Shown here piece after piece: positions 34,719-47,740 of a stretch of 64,000 nt of DNA (position 1 is its first letter; every line of letters starts with the position of its first letter). Under the pieces are notes generated by a model that was not told where the DNA came from, did no database searches, and worked only from the letters and a program-made list of their open reading frames with translations. The position numbers and the translations under genes were made by a program. Origin of the DNA: Eopsaltria australis (taxonomy: Eukaryota > Chordata > Aves > Passeriformes > Petroicidae). Location: NCBI GenBank assembly GCA_034509425.1, contig JAVTVJ010001186.1, forward strand, positions 558,001 to 622,000. Direction: 5' to 3'.

Positions 34719-37063
34719 TATTTATCTTACAGGAAAGCAAGCCTGCTTTTAGCAGGAAGCAACAAATTCATTGGGTCTTTAGAGGTGCTTCCCCATTCTT
34801 TTTTCCACCCCATACTATATTGCTCTTTTGAATTTAATAAGCCAAGAGCCAATTTTTAAATGTTGTGCAATGCAACACAGCAAATATTCTGGGTCAGGAC
34901 AGATGGTGGAACAGAACCAAGACAGCACAGCATTGGAAGTAGAGGATAGTGAGAGCTAAACCCAGCCTGGATTTGGTCATTTTGGTAAACAGAGAAATGA
35001 GGGAGCCCAGTGCCCTATTCCTTCACAGCTCACAATGGCTCCTTTTGCTGCATCCCTCTTCACTACATCCTCCCAGCATGCTCAAGCTACCGCATCACAC
35101 AAATTTGTTATTACATCCTGCTTCAATCAGACTTGCTGTACCATTTTCAGAGAACCTGGAAGGACGATCTGTAGTCCTTATTCAGCCTAATTGCACCACT
35201 TTGCAATCACTGTCATTTAAGGCTTTTTAGCCAATAGGTCATCAAAATAAAATTATTCCAATAACTTGTTTTTCTACCTGCCTGAGATTCACAGAAATGG
35301 TAATCAGCATATAAAACAGTTTCTCTCTCAAAATGAAATTGCAGGAAAAGATTTGAATGAAGGGGTACATTTGAAAAAACATAGGCGTTTTCACTGAACA
35401 ATGCTAATAACAGGAGGCCTTTAAACTCCATTGAAATATAATTAAATACATGTTCACCTCAAAAACAATTTTAAAGAATTAAGCTTTCCTAAAGCCATTC
35501 CACGAAGCCCCTTGGAACCCATTATGAATCCTTTCAATAACATTTACAACTATTCAGTTATGGGGTTTTGGTTTTTTTTCTTCTTGGCTTGGTACATTTT
35601 ATGAGAGCAAAACTGCCTAGTGCATTGTGTTAGCTCTGGGGAAAAATACAGTGCTATAAGCAAATGCAAATGCTCTTTTGTTTTCCCCTCATTACCCAAC
35701 AGAATAAGAATAGGGGTGTAATTGAACAAGTGACCTCACATTTGGACACACATAGGAAAGAATGAAATGTATGTTATTGTAAGTTCTCTGGAGTTCCCAT
35801 AAGCAAATCTCTCCGGATATTTCCCTAAATGTCAGATCCTGCTTCTTATGAAGTCAGTGGGAGGTTTGCCATTGTTTTCTGTGTCAGCAGGATGGAGCCT
35901 CTGGTACTTGTGTTCAGATGTGGTGACTTATCCATGCCCACCAATGTCACTAGAGCTCTGTCTGCTTAGGTTAGCTGAAGATCTGCCAAGACTTATTTAT
36001 ATTCTATCACTATTGAAATCACAGCATGCAGGAATTTAAAAAACAAATCCAGAAAGGCCCAACAAACAAACCAAACTTCTTTATTCAAGGAAGTCCTGGA
36101 GGACAGTCCTGTGCCTTTGGGAAAGGGCTGCACATGAACAGAGCTAAAGAACATGGAAAACATTTGGGTATGGTGGCAGCCAGAGCGCTGCACAGAGGAT
36201 AAGTTTGCTTTGCTTGCTCCTGGGAGCACATGAGCTCTCACTCTCCACAGATTGAGAATGAGGTGATGTCTCCTCCAGCTCAGGGGCCCTGCAGAGCAGA
36301 GATGAGAGAAGAAATATGTGAGTGATGGGTGTCAGCAAGGAATGAGGAACACCAGCTGGACCTCAGGTGATGGAGGGAATTCCTACATCAACAAACCTAC
36401 TGAACCCATGGGAGCAGAGATGGCTGGCAGAGCCAACATGGGCAAGAAAGGGAACTGTATACAAACCTTTCCATCTTGACATTTTTTTCCCTTTCCTGTT
36501 CTTTATGACCCAGTCACTTTGCGTTTTCTCTATCTAAAAGACTTAACATTCTCAAATTAAATTTTCACTTCAAAAGTCCTGCCATTTTCCTGCAGAAACT
36601 CATTGTAGGGGAAAGGCTTGGCAGATCTGCCCCAAACCTCTGGTCATCGTAGTCCTGTCAGAAGTACCAAGAGACATCATCTGCAATTGCATCATGAAAT
36701 TTAAGAGGGGCTTTTTTTATTGAGGTTGTTTGATTAATCAAAGTCATCCCCCTTGCTATCACCTAACCTGGAATATAAACATACTTTTCTTAAAATTACA
36801 GCACATCTCTGTTTTGTTTGAGTGTAACTCTTTGGAAAACAAATCCTGCTGAGGTTTACATCTTGCTAAGCCTTTTAATTCAGTGCCAGACAAAAAGCAG
36901 ACAGGGCAAACTTCTTAAAAAGGACAACAACTACACTTTATTTTGGAGCCAGCCCACCACAGAGAAGAGACGAAGACAAAACAGCTGTGATGAGATTCAT
37001 ATTCATAAGGATCCTCCAACAACGTTTGCATTGCCGTAATGCCATCTGCTTAATGAATATGCC
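33110..37063. other. Single-copy DNA with an A39 run, no gene recognised
   Basis: No gene or dispersed repeat body is recognised. The A-run at 34678-34716 is the only striking element. T/G-rich low complexity lies at about 35560-35590. Confidence 0.5.
34678..34716. repeat. Homopolymer A39
   Basis: Thirty-nine consecutive A. No AATAAA lies within the 10-30 bp expected upstream (the nearest, ccaataaatt, is about 100 bp away), no coding sequence precedes it, and no flanking duplication is evident. I therefore do not call it the tail of a processed pseudogene. Its exact length in an assembly is unreliable. Confidence 0.9.
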
Positions 37064-37185
37064 CAACAACCCAGTGAGGTAAAATAAAAGTAATACTCTC
37101 ATCTGGAAAATGGAAACAGAGGCGGTAAGTGGCTCTCCTGAGGTCACAGGACTGGTATGTGGTGGAGACAGCAACCCACAGCCCT
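37064..37185 (+). mobile_element. MIR/CORE-SINE-like fossil
   Basis: The order of blocks follows a tRNA-derived MIR core: 'caacccagtgaggt', then 'tctcatctggaaaatgg', 'aaacagaggcggtaagtg', then 'cctgaggtcacagg'. MIRs are ancient amniote SINEs; the divergence here fits an old fossil. The call rests on recalled consensus structure and should be confirmed by alignment. Confidence 0.65.
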
Positions 37186-37474
37186 CCAGTACAGGGCATA
37201 ACCAGAAGATCATAATTTACCTATTAATTTGTTAATCCCTGTATGCACAATCACAGAACCTGTGACAGGGAAGTCCAGGACTTCTGTCACAACATAATGT
37301 GAAGTTGATCACAATCACAGGTACTTCTGCTGACCTCTGAAATGAGAAAGAGCTCCTGACAAGCAGTGGTGCTGAATCCTGGAGCTGCAGTCATGTGTGT
37401 GACAACAGGATCATCATTTGTTGACAGTAATGGAGCCACTCCCTCAGTAACTCTTTAGATTTAACTCCGTTATT
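37186..37474. other. Unique DNA left of the duplicated tract
   Basis: Unremarkable sequence. It is not CR1-like and is not repeated at 55.7-55.98 kb, so the duplication has a sharp left edge here. Confidence 0.55.
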
Positions 37475-38612
37475 TCTCATTCCATGTAAAAACCAAAAGT
37501 AGCCACTGAAAGCTGAAACATAACTAACTCACTGAACACCATTTGTGACTCTGCTAAGCTGCCACTGAAACAATGAGGAAGGATACATGAAGTTCAAGGC
37601 CTTCTGGACAACCACAGGGCCAGAAGAGCCACTCTCCCCACACGAGGCACTGCAGAGGAGGCCACGAGTGTGTACAGCCACAATGCTCCGTGGTCATCAG
37701 CCAGGTAATTCACACACCTCTGCCTGGGGAGGACCATCCCTTTTCTCTGGAGGTCTGAAGGAACAGGAAAATTTTTCCCCACTCTGGTGCTGCCCAAGCT
37801 CCTCCAAATCATGGCACTCAGGGGAAGTCCATGATGGCTGGGAAAAGGGAACTGTTATGCCCATTTTTAAAAAGAGGAAGGTGGAAGATCCAGGGAACTA
37901 CAGAGACCTGTCAGTCTCACCAATGTGCCAGGCAAGATCATGGAGCAGATTCCCTTGGAAACTCTGCTAAGGCACATGGAAACAGAGGCGTGATTGGTAA
38001 CGGCCAACATGGCTTTACTAATGGCAAATCATGCCTGACAAATCTGGTGACCTTCTGTCAGGGGTGACAGCACTGATGGATGGGACAGAGCTACTGACAT
38101 CCCCTACTGGACTTACGTAAAGTGTTTGACACTGTCCACACAACATCCTTGTCTCTGAATTGGTGAGACATGGATTTGAGGGATGGAGCATTGCGTGGAT
38201 AAAGAACTGGCTGGATGGCCACCCACAAAGAGCTGTGGTCAAGGACTCATGGTCCATGTGCAGGTCAGTGACGAGTGGTGTCCCTCAGGGGTCAGTGCTG
38301 GGGCCGATTCTGCTCAACATCTTTGTCAGGGACATGGACAGTGGGATCAAGGGCACCCTCAGCAATGTCACTGACAGCACCAGGCTGTGAGGGGCAGTGG
38401 ATACACTGGAGGGAAGGGATGGCATCCAGAGGGACCTGGACAGGCTTGGGAGCTGGGCCAGTGCAAACCTCATGGGGGTCAATAAAGCAAAGTGCAAGGT
38501 CCTGCCCCTGGGTCATGTCAAGCCCAGACACACCAACAGCCTGGGCACAGAAGTGATTGAGAGCAGCCCTGTGCTGAAAGATTTGGGGGTGATGGTAGAT
38601 TAAAAACTCAGC
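37475..38612 (+). repeat. 1,138-bp duplicated tract, copy 1
   Basis: Identical in order and length to 55980-57117, with 21 substitutions and no indels by hand alignment. The first roughly 310 bp (37475-37785) do not look like CR1. From about 37790 on, the tract is CR1 ORF2 sequence. In this copy the tract continues without a break into a CR1 3' end, so this is the likelier original location. Confidence 0.93.
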
Positions 38613-39232
38613 TTTAGCCGGCAGTGTGTGCTCACAGCCCAGAAAGCCAGAGATGTCCTGGGCTGCATCCAAAGCAACGCAGTCAGCAGGACAAAGAATG
38701 GGATTCTGCCCCTCTGTTCTGCTCTGATGAGACCCCAGCTGCAGAGCTGCATCCAGCTCTGGAGTCTCCAGCAAAGGAAGGACAAGGAACTGTCAGAACA
38801 AGTACAGAGGAGGGCCATGAAGCTGATAGGAGGAATGAAAGGCTTGCCCTATGAAGACATGCTGAGAAAATTTTGGCCTTTCAGCCTGGAGAAGAGAAGA
38901 TTGTGTGGGCACCTCATAGCAACCTTGCAGTATCTGAAACAGGCCCACAGGGAAGCCAGAGAGGGACCATTCATCAGGAACTGTAGTGATAGGTCAAGGG
39001 GTAATGGGTAGAAATTGAAATTTACTGTGAGGGTGGAGATGCTGGAAAACATTCCCAGGGAGGCTGCGGGTGCCCCAACCCTGACAGTGTTAAGGGCCAG
39101 GTTGGACAATGTTTTGAGCAGCCTGGTCTAGTAGGAGGTGCTACTGCTCAGAGCAGGGAGAGTTGGGACTAGGTGATCTCAAGGTCTATTCCTACTCCTT
39201 AACATCCTGTGAGTCCATGATTCCATGATAAC
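37790..39232 (+). mobile_element. CR1 LINE, partial ORF2 reverse transcriptase to 3' end
   Basis: Plus-strand CR1. It opens with SKSWHSGEV...IFKKRKVEDPGNYRDL (the linker before RT), then [35 protein letters not shown] (38274-38324), ending with FSLEKRRLCGHLIA and a 3' UTR that closes with 'gagtccatgattccatga' at about 39212-39229. The catalytic A-D-D block reads V-T-D-S (about 38365-38377), and TGA at 38388-38390 interrupts the frame that stays open in the second copy. Several frameshifts separate the blocks. No endonuclease domain is visible. The element is dead. Confidence 0.93.
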
Positions 39233-42200
39233 TGTGACCCACTTCAGGAACACATCTTACCTCTGGTAACACAGGCAATGGCCTTCTCTCAGGCTCCTGT
39301 CCCACCTGCCATAGTTGCACCCTTTCTTGTGCACTCTGCGAACAACTTCTAAAGCAGAGCCAGCTCACTGACTAAACTCACCCAACAGGGGTCTGTGTTC
39401 TGACACAGAGAAAGAGGAGCTGGCAGACACAAAAGTGGAAATATTTTCCTCCTCTGCTGAAGGGATTCAAAACAGTGGCAAAAGTGACCCAGACAAACAC
39501 TAAGGAAAGCTGATGGAGATGAGTGAAGCCCTTCACTGCACCAGGAGGTACTCAGTACTATTGGTCACAAGGTCAACATGTTAGCTCAGCAATTCTAGCT
39601 TCAGGATAAAGGATAGAAAGGCACAGGAAGAGACTATTAAGGCAAGGATATTGATGTGACAGAGCTGAAATCAGGAAGGGAGACAAAATCATGCATCAGC
39701 TTTCCTCAGAGGTAGCTCAGTGACTTGGCTATGCCTGTGTCATTTATCCATTACATATTTTTTCCTCATTCAGGTGAAGAACCTGCATTAATTGTTAAAT
39801 GGGTTATTGTTAACAACGTGAGGGTATTTCCTGCTCATTCAGTAACTCCTTGCCAGATCAATAAATATTTGGCTTTTGGCTTCATTGTATTTATTTGCAG
39901 TGGGTGCCTTTGGGTTAAATCACTTTTGGGTGCCAGGCGGGTGAGATGGCTTTTCACAAGAAAGATGTGCTGTGCCTGCCCACACAAAGCACACAGGCCA
40001 CAAAGGGAGCTTCAAGTAAAGAGGTCAGCCACAACCATCCATGCTCAGATGACAGACTCTGCCTGGGAGGAAAGAGGACTCCTGAGCTCTCACTGGCATT
40101 TCTTCCACTTGAGGTAGGAAGGAGAGGAAAACAAGAGCCTGTTCACTAAAACTCCAGTTATTTTTAAAGTAGCACCTGCTAGGCACTTCAACCAAATTCA
40201 CAGATCTTCTTGGAAAGGAAAATGAGTTTTACTGCTCAGCATAACAACCCAGAAATGCAGAGATTCCTCACCTGTGAAGCCCTCTAACTAATACCATATT
40301 GAAGTAAACTTGAAAAAGGGATTAGGTAAGGTCTCAGTGCCCTGGGATAATTATAACTACAGATTCAGTGCTTTGAAATCCAATGTATGAAGGGTTAATC
40401 CAAAAATAAATAATATACTGCAGTGCTATCATGGCAATAATTTATAACTAACTAACTTCAGCTTTGCAGGACAAAATGGTGGCAGTATTATGCAATCTGT
40501 ACAGAAACTGACTCTAACATATTTGATATGAATGGTTTATTGGAGGTGGGCTGTTACCTTCAGTGGTACAATTAATCTTTCTTCTGTTGTTAGTCCTAAT
40601 TTTGAAGGGTTTTCTTAAATCATCTGAATAAAAACAGTGTTTTCCATCTGTTTCCAGGAGTCAATAACTCTTATACACCTTTACTATTTGGATCTACAAC
40701 TGCAAAACTTACATGTAATAGTGAATTAATTCAGGACAAGTTTTAGTTGGCCCAAACTCACATCCATTGAATGAAGTTGCCCTGTGAAACAATTGGTTTG
40801 ATCATTTCATGCTTGTATCAATAAATACACTGTCTCTTAAGTAGCCAATCTTACTCACAGTCTTTGAGGTGAATTATACTTTAGAAACCGTGCAAGTAGG
40901 ACACGTTCTTCCTATCAAATATGTGACTTACAAAAGCATAGGCTCCTCCACTGCTGGAGGAGTCAGTGTTTAAAAATACTCTTGTGCCATTTTGCTGTAC
41001 TTTGAAGCAGTTGCTCCTTCAAAGCAAAGGCACTCAGTTGCATCAGAAACATAAACATCTGCCAAAAATATGTTTGTAATCAGCATTCAGAGTCAGGAAA
41101 GCATCCCTTTGCAGAAAGGTTAGTTCAGCATGTGTTTAAATTTAAGCACACATTTAAATCACAGGAAAGGAAGTTAGGCATCACCATTTCTCCTTGCATT
41201 GGCTGTTGTACCTACTCTCTGCTGGAGAAATCAGTGGTTCATCCAATGAACTGAATGCAGTGACTCTATTTCCTAAGAAACTTGGCTTACACACTGACAT
41301 CTTTTCCTAGGCAAGCATGGGACTTCAGTATATGCACAAGGAAGTTTCTAGATAAATGTCTAAAATCAGAAAAGATGCATGAAGAAACATGAATTAATTA
41401 CCTGTCATTCCCAAAGAAAAGACCTTTCTTTCAAATACAGCCTGCATTTTCCAGGGAATCGTGTTCTCTGTTGCTCTTGAACAGCTGGGGTTCAGCTGGC
41501 AAGGTTTAGTTAGAGTGAATGGCTGCCACCTGATAAAATACTCTCACTCCCCAGAATGAAAAATAAGTGGCCTGCCAGTACTGAGTTTGATGCAAATAAA
41601 AGGGCATGCAATTTCAAAGACATCTACTAATTTCTTTTACTTAGTGTATTAATAATTATGACAATTAAATAGCTCCTGTGTTTTGATAAAAACTAACTTG
41701 TCTTTTTTTTTTTACTATGGACTCCTTTTCTACTAGTATTATATTTTTCTTTTCAGATATCATCTCCCAACCTAATGAGGGATAGTAATTGTTTTGCTTT
41801 ATAAAAATTGTAGTAAAATGCTCCAATTTTTATGGATTAGAATCATACAGATCATGCTGCTTTATAAAGGACTTTCAGTAATTTCATTTTAGATTCTGCT
41901 TTATGGTGTTGTTTCCTTAGCTCATAATCTTTGCATAAAGTTTTTCTGCCCAAAACATTAATTTCTTTACTTGGTTTGTATTTAATTGCCATAAATCAGT
42001 GAGCTATAAGAACCCTGTACACAGTGATTGCCTCCATTCCTTCACATACTGTATGTATCTCTGACTTAACTAAATTTAGTAGTACTGCTCAGTTCCTCAC
42101 CACATACAGACACACTTCTCTATCAAACTTTACAAATGTTTGCAAATTCTTTTTTCCAACATATTGACCAAAAAGTGAGCAAATTTAAGAGCAAAGAGAA

Positions 42201-43365
42201 ATTCGTCTTGTTCTTTTAGAAACTGGAAGGGAGCAAAGACCTGTTCTTAAGCAAATATGGCCCCTAAGTATAACAAGCAGCTAATAATACAGTGGACTAG
42301 TTTGTTTCATATCTTTGATGTTTGGAGAATTATCATGAGTGGAAGCTATTTTGGTATTCAGATTAATACCTTATTTTCACTTTATTCATCCCAAGACTCA
42401 GAAAGTGAAACAGAAAACACGCACATGCTCAGCACTATATAGCATCAACATCTTGTCTGAAAACTCTGCACTCATATGATTAATACATACAGCTGGAACA
42501 ATCTAAATTTCCTCAACACTTGCCAAAAATGTCATGACTAACAGGACACAGTCACAGATACACCAGCGCAGAAATAGTCCTGTATCAGCACCCTCTTCTA
42601 CAGCACAGCTTGCACACCTCATCACATGGTGCAAGCACGGATTTAGATATCATCCCTCCCAGGACTGCATTTGTGCCTATTCTCTGTTGGGTCTTCTGTG
42701 CACAGCACTCAACTAACTGGAAGTTCCAGCAATTTCTTGCAGCACCATCTTTAGCACATCAGCATCCCAAAGGTGGTTTAACCCCAGAGGAAGGGAGGAC
42801 ACATACATTATGAGGAGAAAAGGAAGTTAAGCACCTGAAGTGGTCAGCTGACTTTTCTCATCAAGTACCAAGACCAGACAGAAAGGCGAAAAGCTGATAG
42901 GTCAAATTATAACAAACCAAGACCTGACCTGTTGTGGTGTTCTGTTGGTGATAAATATGGCCTAGCAATTGTCATCGAGGGTCAAAAGTCTCTGCAGGAA
43001 CCTCTCTGCAGACATGTGAGTCTGACTATTCTGATCTGAGTCACAACCAAGGTGTTAACAGTTTCCTCTGGAAGGCAAACAATTTGTTTGCTTCTTGGAG
43101 TTTTGGTCTGTGTTAAGATAAAAACTCAGTCCTTCTCTTCTTCAAATCTGATCAGAATAATATTTAATAAGGAAATAATAAAGCAGAAATCTGACTGAAA
43201 TTTATTTCCAAAGATCACTTTAATTTCATCTGCTGTGACTGATAGTCAGATCAGCAGTGCTCAGAATACACATAAGCCTTGTAAATGGGTGTCAAGGAAT
43301 TTTGCCTGAGCCAGTGCTTCCCAGATGCAGCATCTGTTTTTCAGCTTGCCAGCAAACTTAAGCTT
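39233..43365. other. Single-copy DNA, no gene recognised
   Basis: No gene, RNA or dispersed repeat is recognised. A T10 run lies at about 41704-41714. The longest frame (39725-40117, plus, 130 codons) has no recognisable motif or splice context. Confidence 0.5.
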
Positions 43366-43452
43366 TGGTTTATTAGAGCACAAGGGAGGTCAAGTGACCT
43401 GCCAGAGGTCTCCCAGCAAGTGGAGCATAGCACTGGGTTTGAACTCAGGTTC
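43366..43452 (+). mobile_element. MIR/CORE-SINE-like fossil
   Basis: 'gaggtcaagtgacctgcc', 'gaggtctcccagcaagtgg' and 'actgggtttgaactcagg' match the ordered conserved blocks of the MIR body (AGGTTAAGTGACTTGCC, GGTCACACAGCAAGT, GGGATTTGAACCCAGG). This is the best preserved SINE fossil of the window. Confidence 0.75.
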
Positions 43453-44281
43453 CACCTGGTTTGCAAACTTCCACTGTCTTGTTTGGATGCTTCCCATCCA
43501 TCAACCCTGCTCCTTCCTGCCAACTCCCCAGCCAACAAATCCACCAAGCCTTCTTCCCAACCAGGTTACAAGCAGGTTTTTTACCATTTATCCAGCACAC
43601 ACTGAGTTTGGTGGGTTCAGTAAAACTCCCGTCTGTACTGAAACTGTGTTTTGAGTGCACAACAGCAGGGAGACAGTATCCCCACAAAAGCCTTTTTTGT
43701 GACCCACTCTCCCCACTCAGCGTTCTCACAGACACACTCATGGGTAGGAAAGCTTCTGCAGTGCCTAAACAAGGGCTATCCCAAGCTGGTCATGGCACTG
43801 CTTCCCAAATATGCACAGTCTGCAAAGCCCCAGAAACTGCTGGAGAAATACGTATTTTCCTTTCTCTTGGCAGCCTTATTATTAGCTGAAAGCCTTGTTC
43901 TTGGAAGTGGCACCTCTCTAAGCTGCTCCTCACTGATCAGCTCTGACATGCATCTGACTGCTTCCTTGCTCTTCAGAGCCATGACTGAGCCCATCACAGG
44001 TCCAGGCTGAATTGCTTCTGCAATCAATAAGAACTTTTGCACCAGTAAATTCCTGGGCAGTAAAATAAGTTTTTAAATTGTTTTTCATGTTTTTATTATT
44101 ATTAAAAATAATAAATTTAACAGTAAACTACTCAGCCCAAAGAGATGCATTTTTGTCTTAAAATGTACAAATATTTTGCTGCCCTTTGCAGTGCATATGA
44201 AATCAGATTGAGAATCAAAAAAGTCAAAACAAAATCCTAGGTTTCCCATTGAACAATTCTACGGTCTTGTATAATTCATAG
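43453..44281. other. Single-copy DNA, no gene recognised
   Basis: Overlapping frames on both strands at 43285-44042 (up to 142 codons) have no recognisable domain. Part of them runs through the MIR fossil, so they are unlikely to be coding. Confidence 0.5.
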
Positions 44282-44330
44282 CATTTCTCTGTGCTCCAGT
44301 TCCCTCTCCTACAAAGTAGAGCTATTGAAA
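44282..44330 (-). mobile_element. Possible short MIR-like fragment
   Basis: 'tttctctgtgctccagttccc' followed by 'ctcctacaaagtagagct' resembles the reverse complement of the MIR core (CTCTGTGCCTCAGTTTCC, CATCTGTAAAATGGGG). It is short and degenerate, so chance similarity is possible. Confidence 0.4.
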
Positions 44331-47300
44331 AATGTCTGCCTTTGCCAAAAAGTGGGTTTTTCAGGAAATGAGGATTGTACTAGGTGTAATCCTGAAAGTT
44401 TAGAGGCTTTGAAGCATTTTCTCAAAACTGAAACTATAGTCCATGTGGTTTGGTTTTTTTTTTATTATCTAATTAATTGCTACATTGTGTATGTGTCCGG
44501 TGAGGAAAGCAAATGCTAATAAAATGTGGTTGTCCATGGGCACAAAAAAGAGATATTGTCCTTCACACAGAGCAGTAGAGCATGAGGCTGGGGCAGTCCT
44601 TCCTGGCCTCCACCTCTGTCGTCTCAGCTGTGTGTGGGGCTGGGCTCCAATGCCATCTGGGGAGCTAAGCCAGCTTAGAATCCAAACCTACAGATCCAGT
44701 TTTGCTAGAGTTTATTTGGAACAGGAAGCCCAGGATAGGACTTTACAACAAAACAAAAGGACTAATGTTTGCTAAATAACAGCACTGTGCATGGTATGAC
44801 TTTCTACCCACCCTGACGCTTAGGAGGAAAGCTGTCCAGAGCTGCTTTCCTGGGTGGACAGGTACACACACAGTGGAAATGTCAGTGTTGGTTAAACTGC
44901 AAAATGCTGCCTGGGACCACCTTTGTGATCGCTGGTTGATTTGGAGTTTATCAAGGATGGACATGTGGCTCTGGAGATTTCTGCTGAAAAACCACCACAG
45001 AATTTCGTATTGATACCCTTGTGTTATTCATAGCTGAGTTCACTTTTTTGTCTGAAGCATGTTCTACTGGATGTCATTTTAAAAATGCTGCACTGCAAAA
45101 GCAGAAAAGAAGATCTATTGTCATTTCCACATTGCAGTATTACACTAGATTAAGCCTCTATCAATACCTCAGATGGAGTCTCTTCCTGTTCCAGCTGCCA
45201 AACAATTTACACCGGAATAACCTGTTTCTGGACAAGGTACAATGGACAGTATCAGAGTGCTCTTTCCTCGTCAATTCAGATTCAAAAATTATTCTCGAGT
45301 AACAAATTATTAAGGCACACAAAGCATCTGGTTCCCTCTATACCTATTGAGCACAATTATTTTTTAAAGTAAAAAGAAACCAAAAATCCCTGACAACCAC
45401 AAAATTTTAAAAACCCTTAAAAATTACTTGAATAGCTGAGATTTCTTTTAAGGGTTACATTCAAACATCTTGCTCTATTTTATTAGAGTCCTGAAAGGTC
45501 ACAAAGTATTTACCACTTTTCATAATCCCACCCCACAACATGTGCTATAGCTCTCAGGGTGATCCTTCTCATGATCACTCCCTTCTCAGCCTCTGTAATT
45601 CAGAAGCCAGCAACAGACATCCCTCTCTGTATTGTAACATGCTCCCATCAGGTTATTCAGAACAAAACTATTCCTAATCTGGACTACATAGCAGGAAAAA
45701 TAATGGGAAATTTCATGGCGGCTTTTAAACTGCCACATGCCATAACGCTGCACGGAGCAGTAGAGCCACTTTGTTGACCCAGGCTAGGAAGGTATGTGGC
45801 TGTGGCAGATGGGTCTTGTTAGCAGCAATGCACAGCTAAAAAGGGGGTTTGTGTCCTCCCTTTGAAACAAGCAAGTTTGAAGCGTAAGACATCTTGTAAA
45901 GTAAAGCCTTAGAAGCAGAAAATGCCCAAAAAGGCTCAATGTTTGACATTGTTTAGTTTTAGATTACAAATAAAATATTCCCTGTCTCTCTCCAACCCAG
46001 AAAGCAGAAACTTTGCACATGCTTTGGCCTGTATCTCTATGTGAGCCACACTATGAGAGTTACATGATGCACAGCCTCGCATTACTTCTGTCTTCTGCTT
46101 TAGTTCAAAAATTAAAAAAGAAGAAATAATAAAAAAAAAGAAAGAAAGAATAGGTATATTTCTCTTGAGTTCAGCTCTGGAGTTTGAAATACAGATTTTG
46201 AGATGAGAAAGAAAAGTTTCTTTTCCTAACTACAGCAAATTTTTCTCTGTGGAGGAAGTGAACACTAGCCAAAAAGCGAAAATATAATCCATGAGTTCCT
46301 GTATTTTAACTGTCTCTCATCTTGAAGCAATAAACAAAGGTTAATCAAATGCTTACTAGCTGAGTAAATATTTTTGCTCGTATGTATAAACCGACCTAGG
46401 TCAGATTCTCATGTTTTGGCTCAGCATTACTATGTCTTTTCAAGGTTGGTAGATTCAAAATTATTTTTTTCCATCTTAACTCCATATGCTGAATCGAAAA
46501 ACCATTAATATATACGTACATATGTATATACAGACACTCTACACACATTGTTTTTTACAGACCCTCCAAGAACTGTTTCTTTTTCCTCTAAACACAGCCC
46601 AGAAGCATGTTCATGAATGTGTCTCCACAGAACTCTGCAATGACCATTTAACAGAGGTCAGTATGTGCCAGCAAGGTAACACACTCCAGCTGCCTACAAA
46701 CCAGGTGAAGGATCTTCCCAGACCACCTTACAGAGGCTGGTGGTGTGTCAGGAGCTCCATTTAGGCAGCACACTCCCATCCAACCCTGCTTGCCTTGTAT
46801 GTTCACTCCTGCCTGGCTTTCAGCAAGCCAGGTCCTGTATCACTCCTATCATGCACCAGCATAACTGAGAGCCCTGTGCTGGAGGCTGTCAGAACTATTC
46901 CTTTGCTCCAGCTCTGTGAAGGTTGTGGTTTATGTCCTCAACCCATTTGAATGCTTATGTCAAATTTCTCCACTTCCTGAAAGCTGTGCTGAAGACCCCA
47001 AAGAGCATGAGCTCACTTTTCCCCAAAAGCTATAGAGAAGGGAATGGAGAAGTGACTATTCTCTGAGGACCTCCCAAAAGAGACCTGACCTGCAAGACAG
47101 CAGACGCCCTGCCACTGCTCCCCCTGGAGAAAGAACCAGGCAATAATAAAAATGTCAAGTAACATCTGCCAACAAGATTATCTATGCCTTCCAAAGCAGT
47201 ACTGTTCAATTCTACAAAACCTGTGGCTATGCTTTGAAATCCTTTCTTTCCAAACAGGCTCAGCTTTGTTCCAAGCTCTTTCTGCATTTCACAGGATTGC

Positions 47301-47698
47301 ATATATTGTGGTTGGGCTGAACTGTTTTAAGATAATAGTTCTGCCATAACCTTCCCTTCAGACAAGTTATCACTTTATGTCCTGAAAAACATATATCAGA
47401 CTAGACCTTACTTCTGGGAATCACATCTGCCTCCTAATCCTCTAAGACTCAATTAACTCAGCATTTTAAGAACTACAGCCTTGCAAACCAGGTCCATCAC
47501 TGCAACTGTAAGACGATGGCCTTGGACTGTACCTGAGCTGGTGACTTTGGATCCAGAAAGAAAAAATGCAGAGTGGGTGTGACCAGACCGCCCATCCAGT
47601 CCTGGTCTATTGACCAAACCTCTCAATTCAAGCACAGGTCCTTCTTTTCATCTGCCTCTACAGAGTACTGTGACACACCTATGGATGCCAGATGGATC

Positions 47699-47740
47699 TG
47701 ACACATTGGCATCTAGATATGACACACTGGTATCTAGGAC
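47699..47740. repeat. Imperfect 21-bp tandem duplication
   Basis: tgacacattggcatctagat and its neighbour tgacacactggtatctagga line up with a few substitutions at exactly 21-bp spacing. An old local duplication. Confidence 0.85.
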
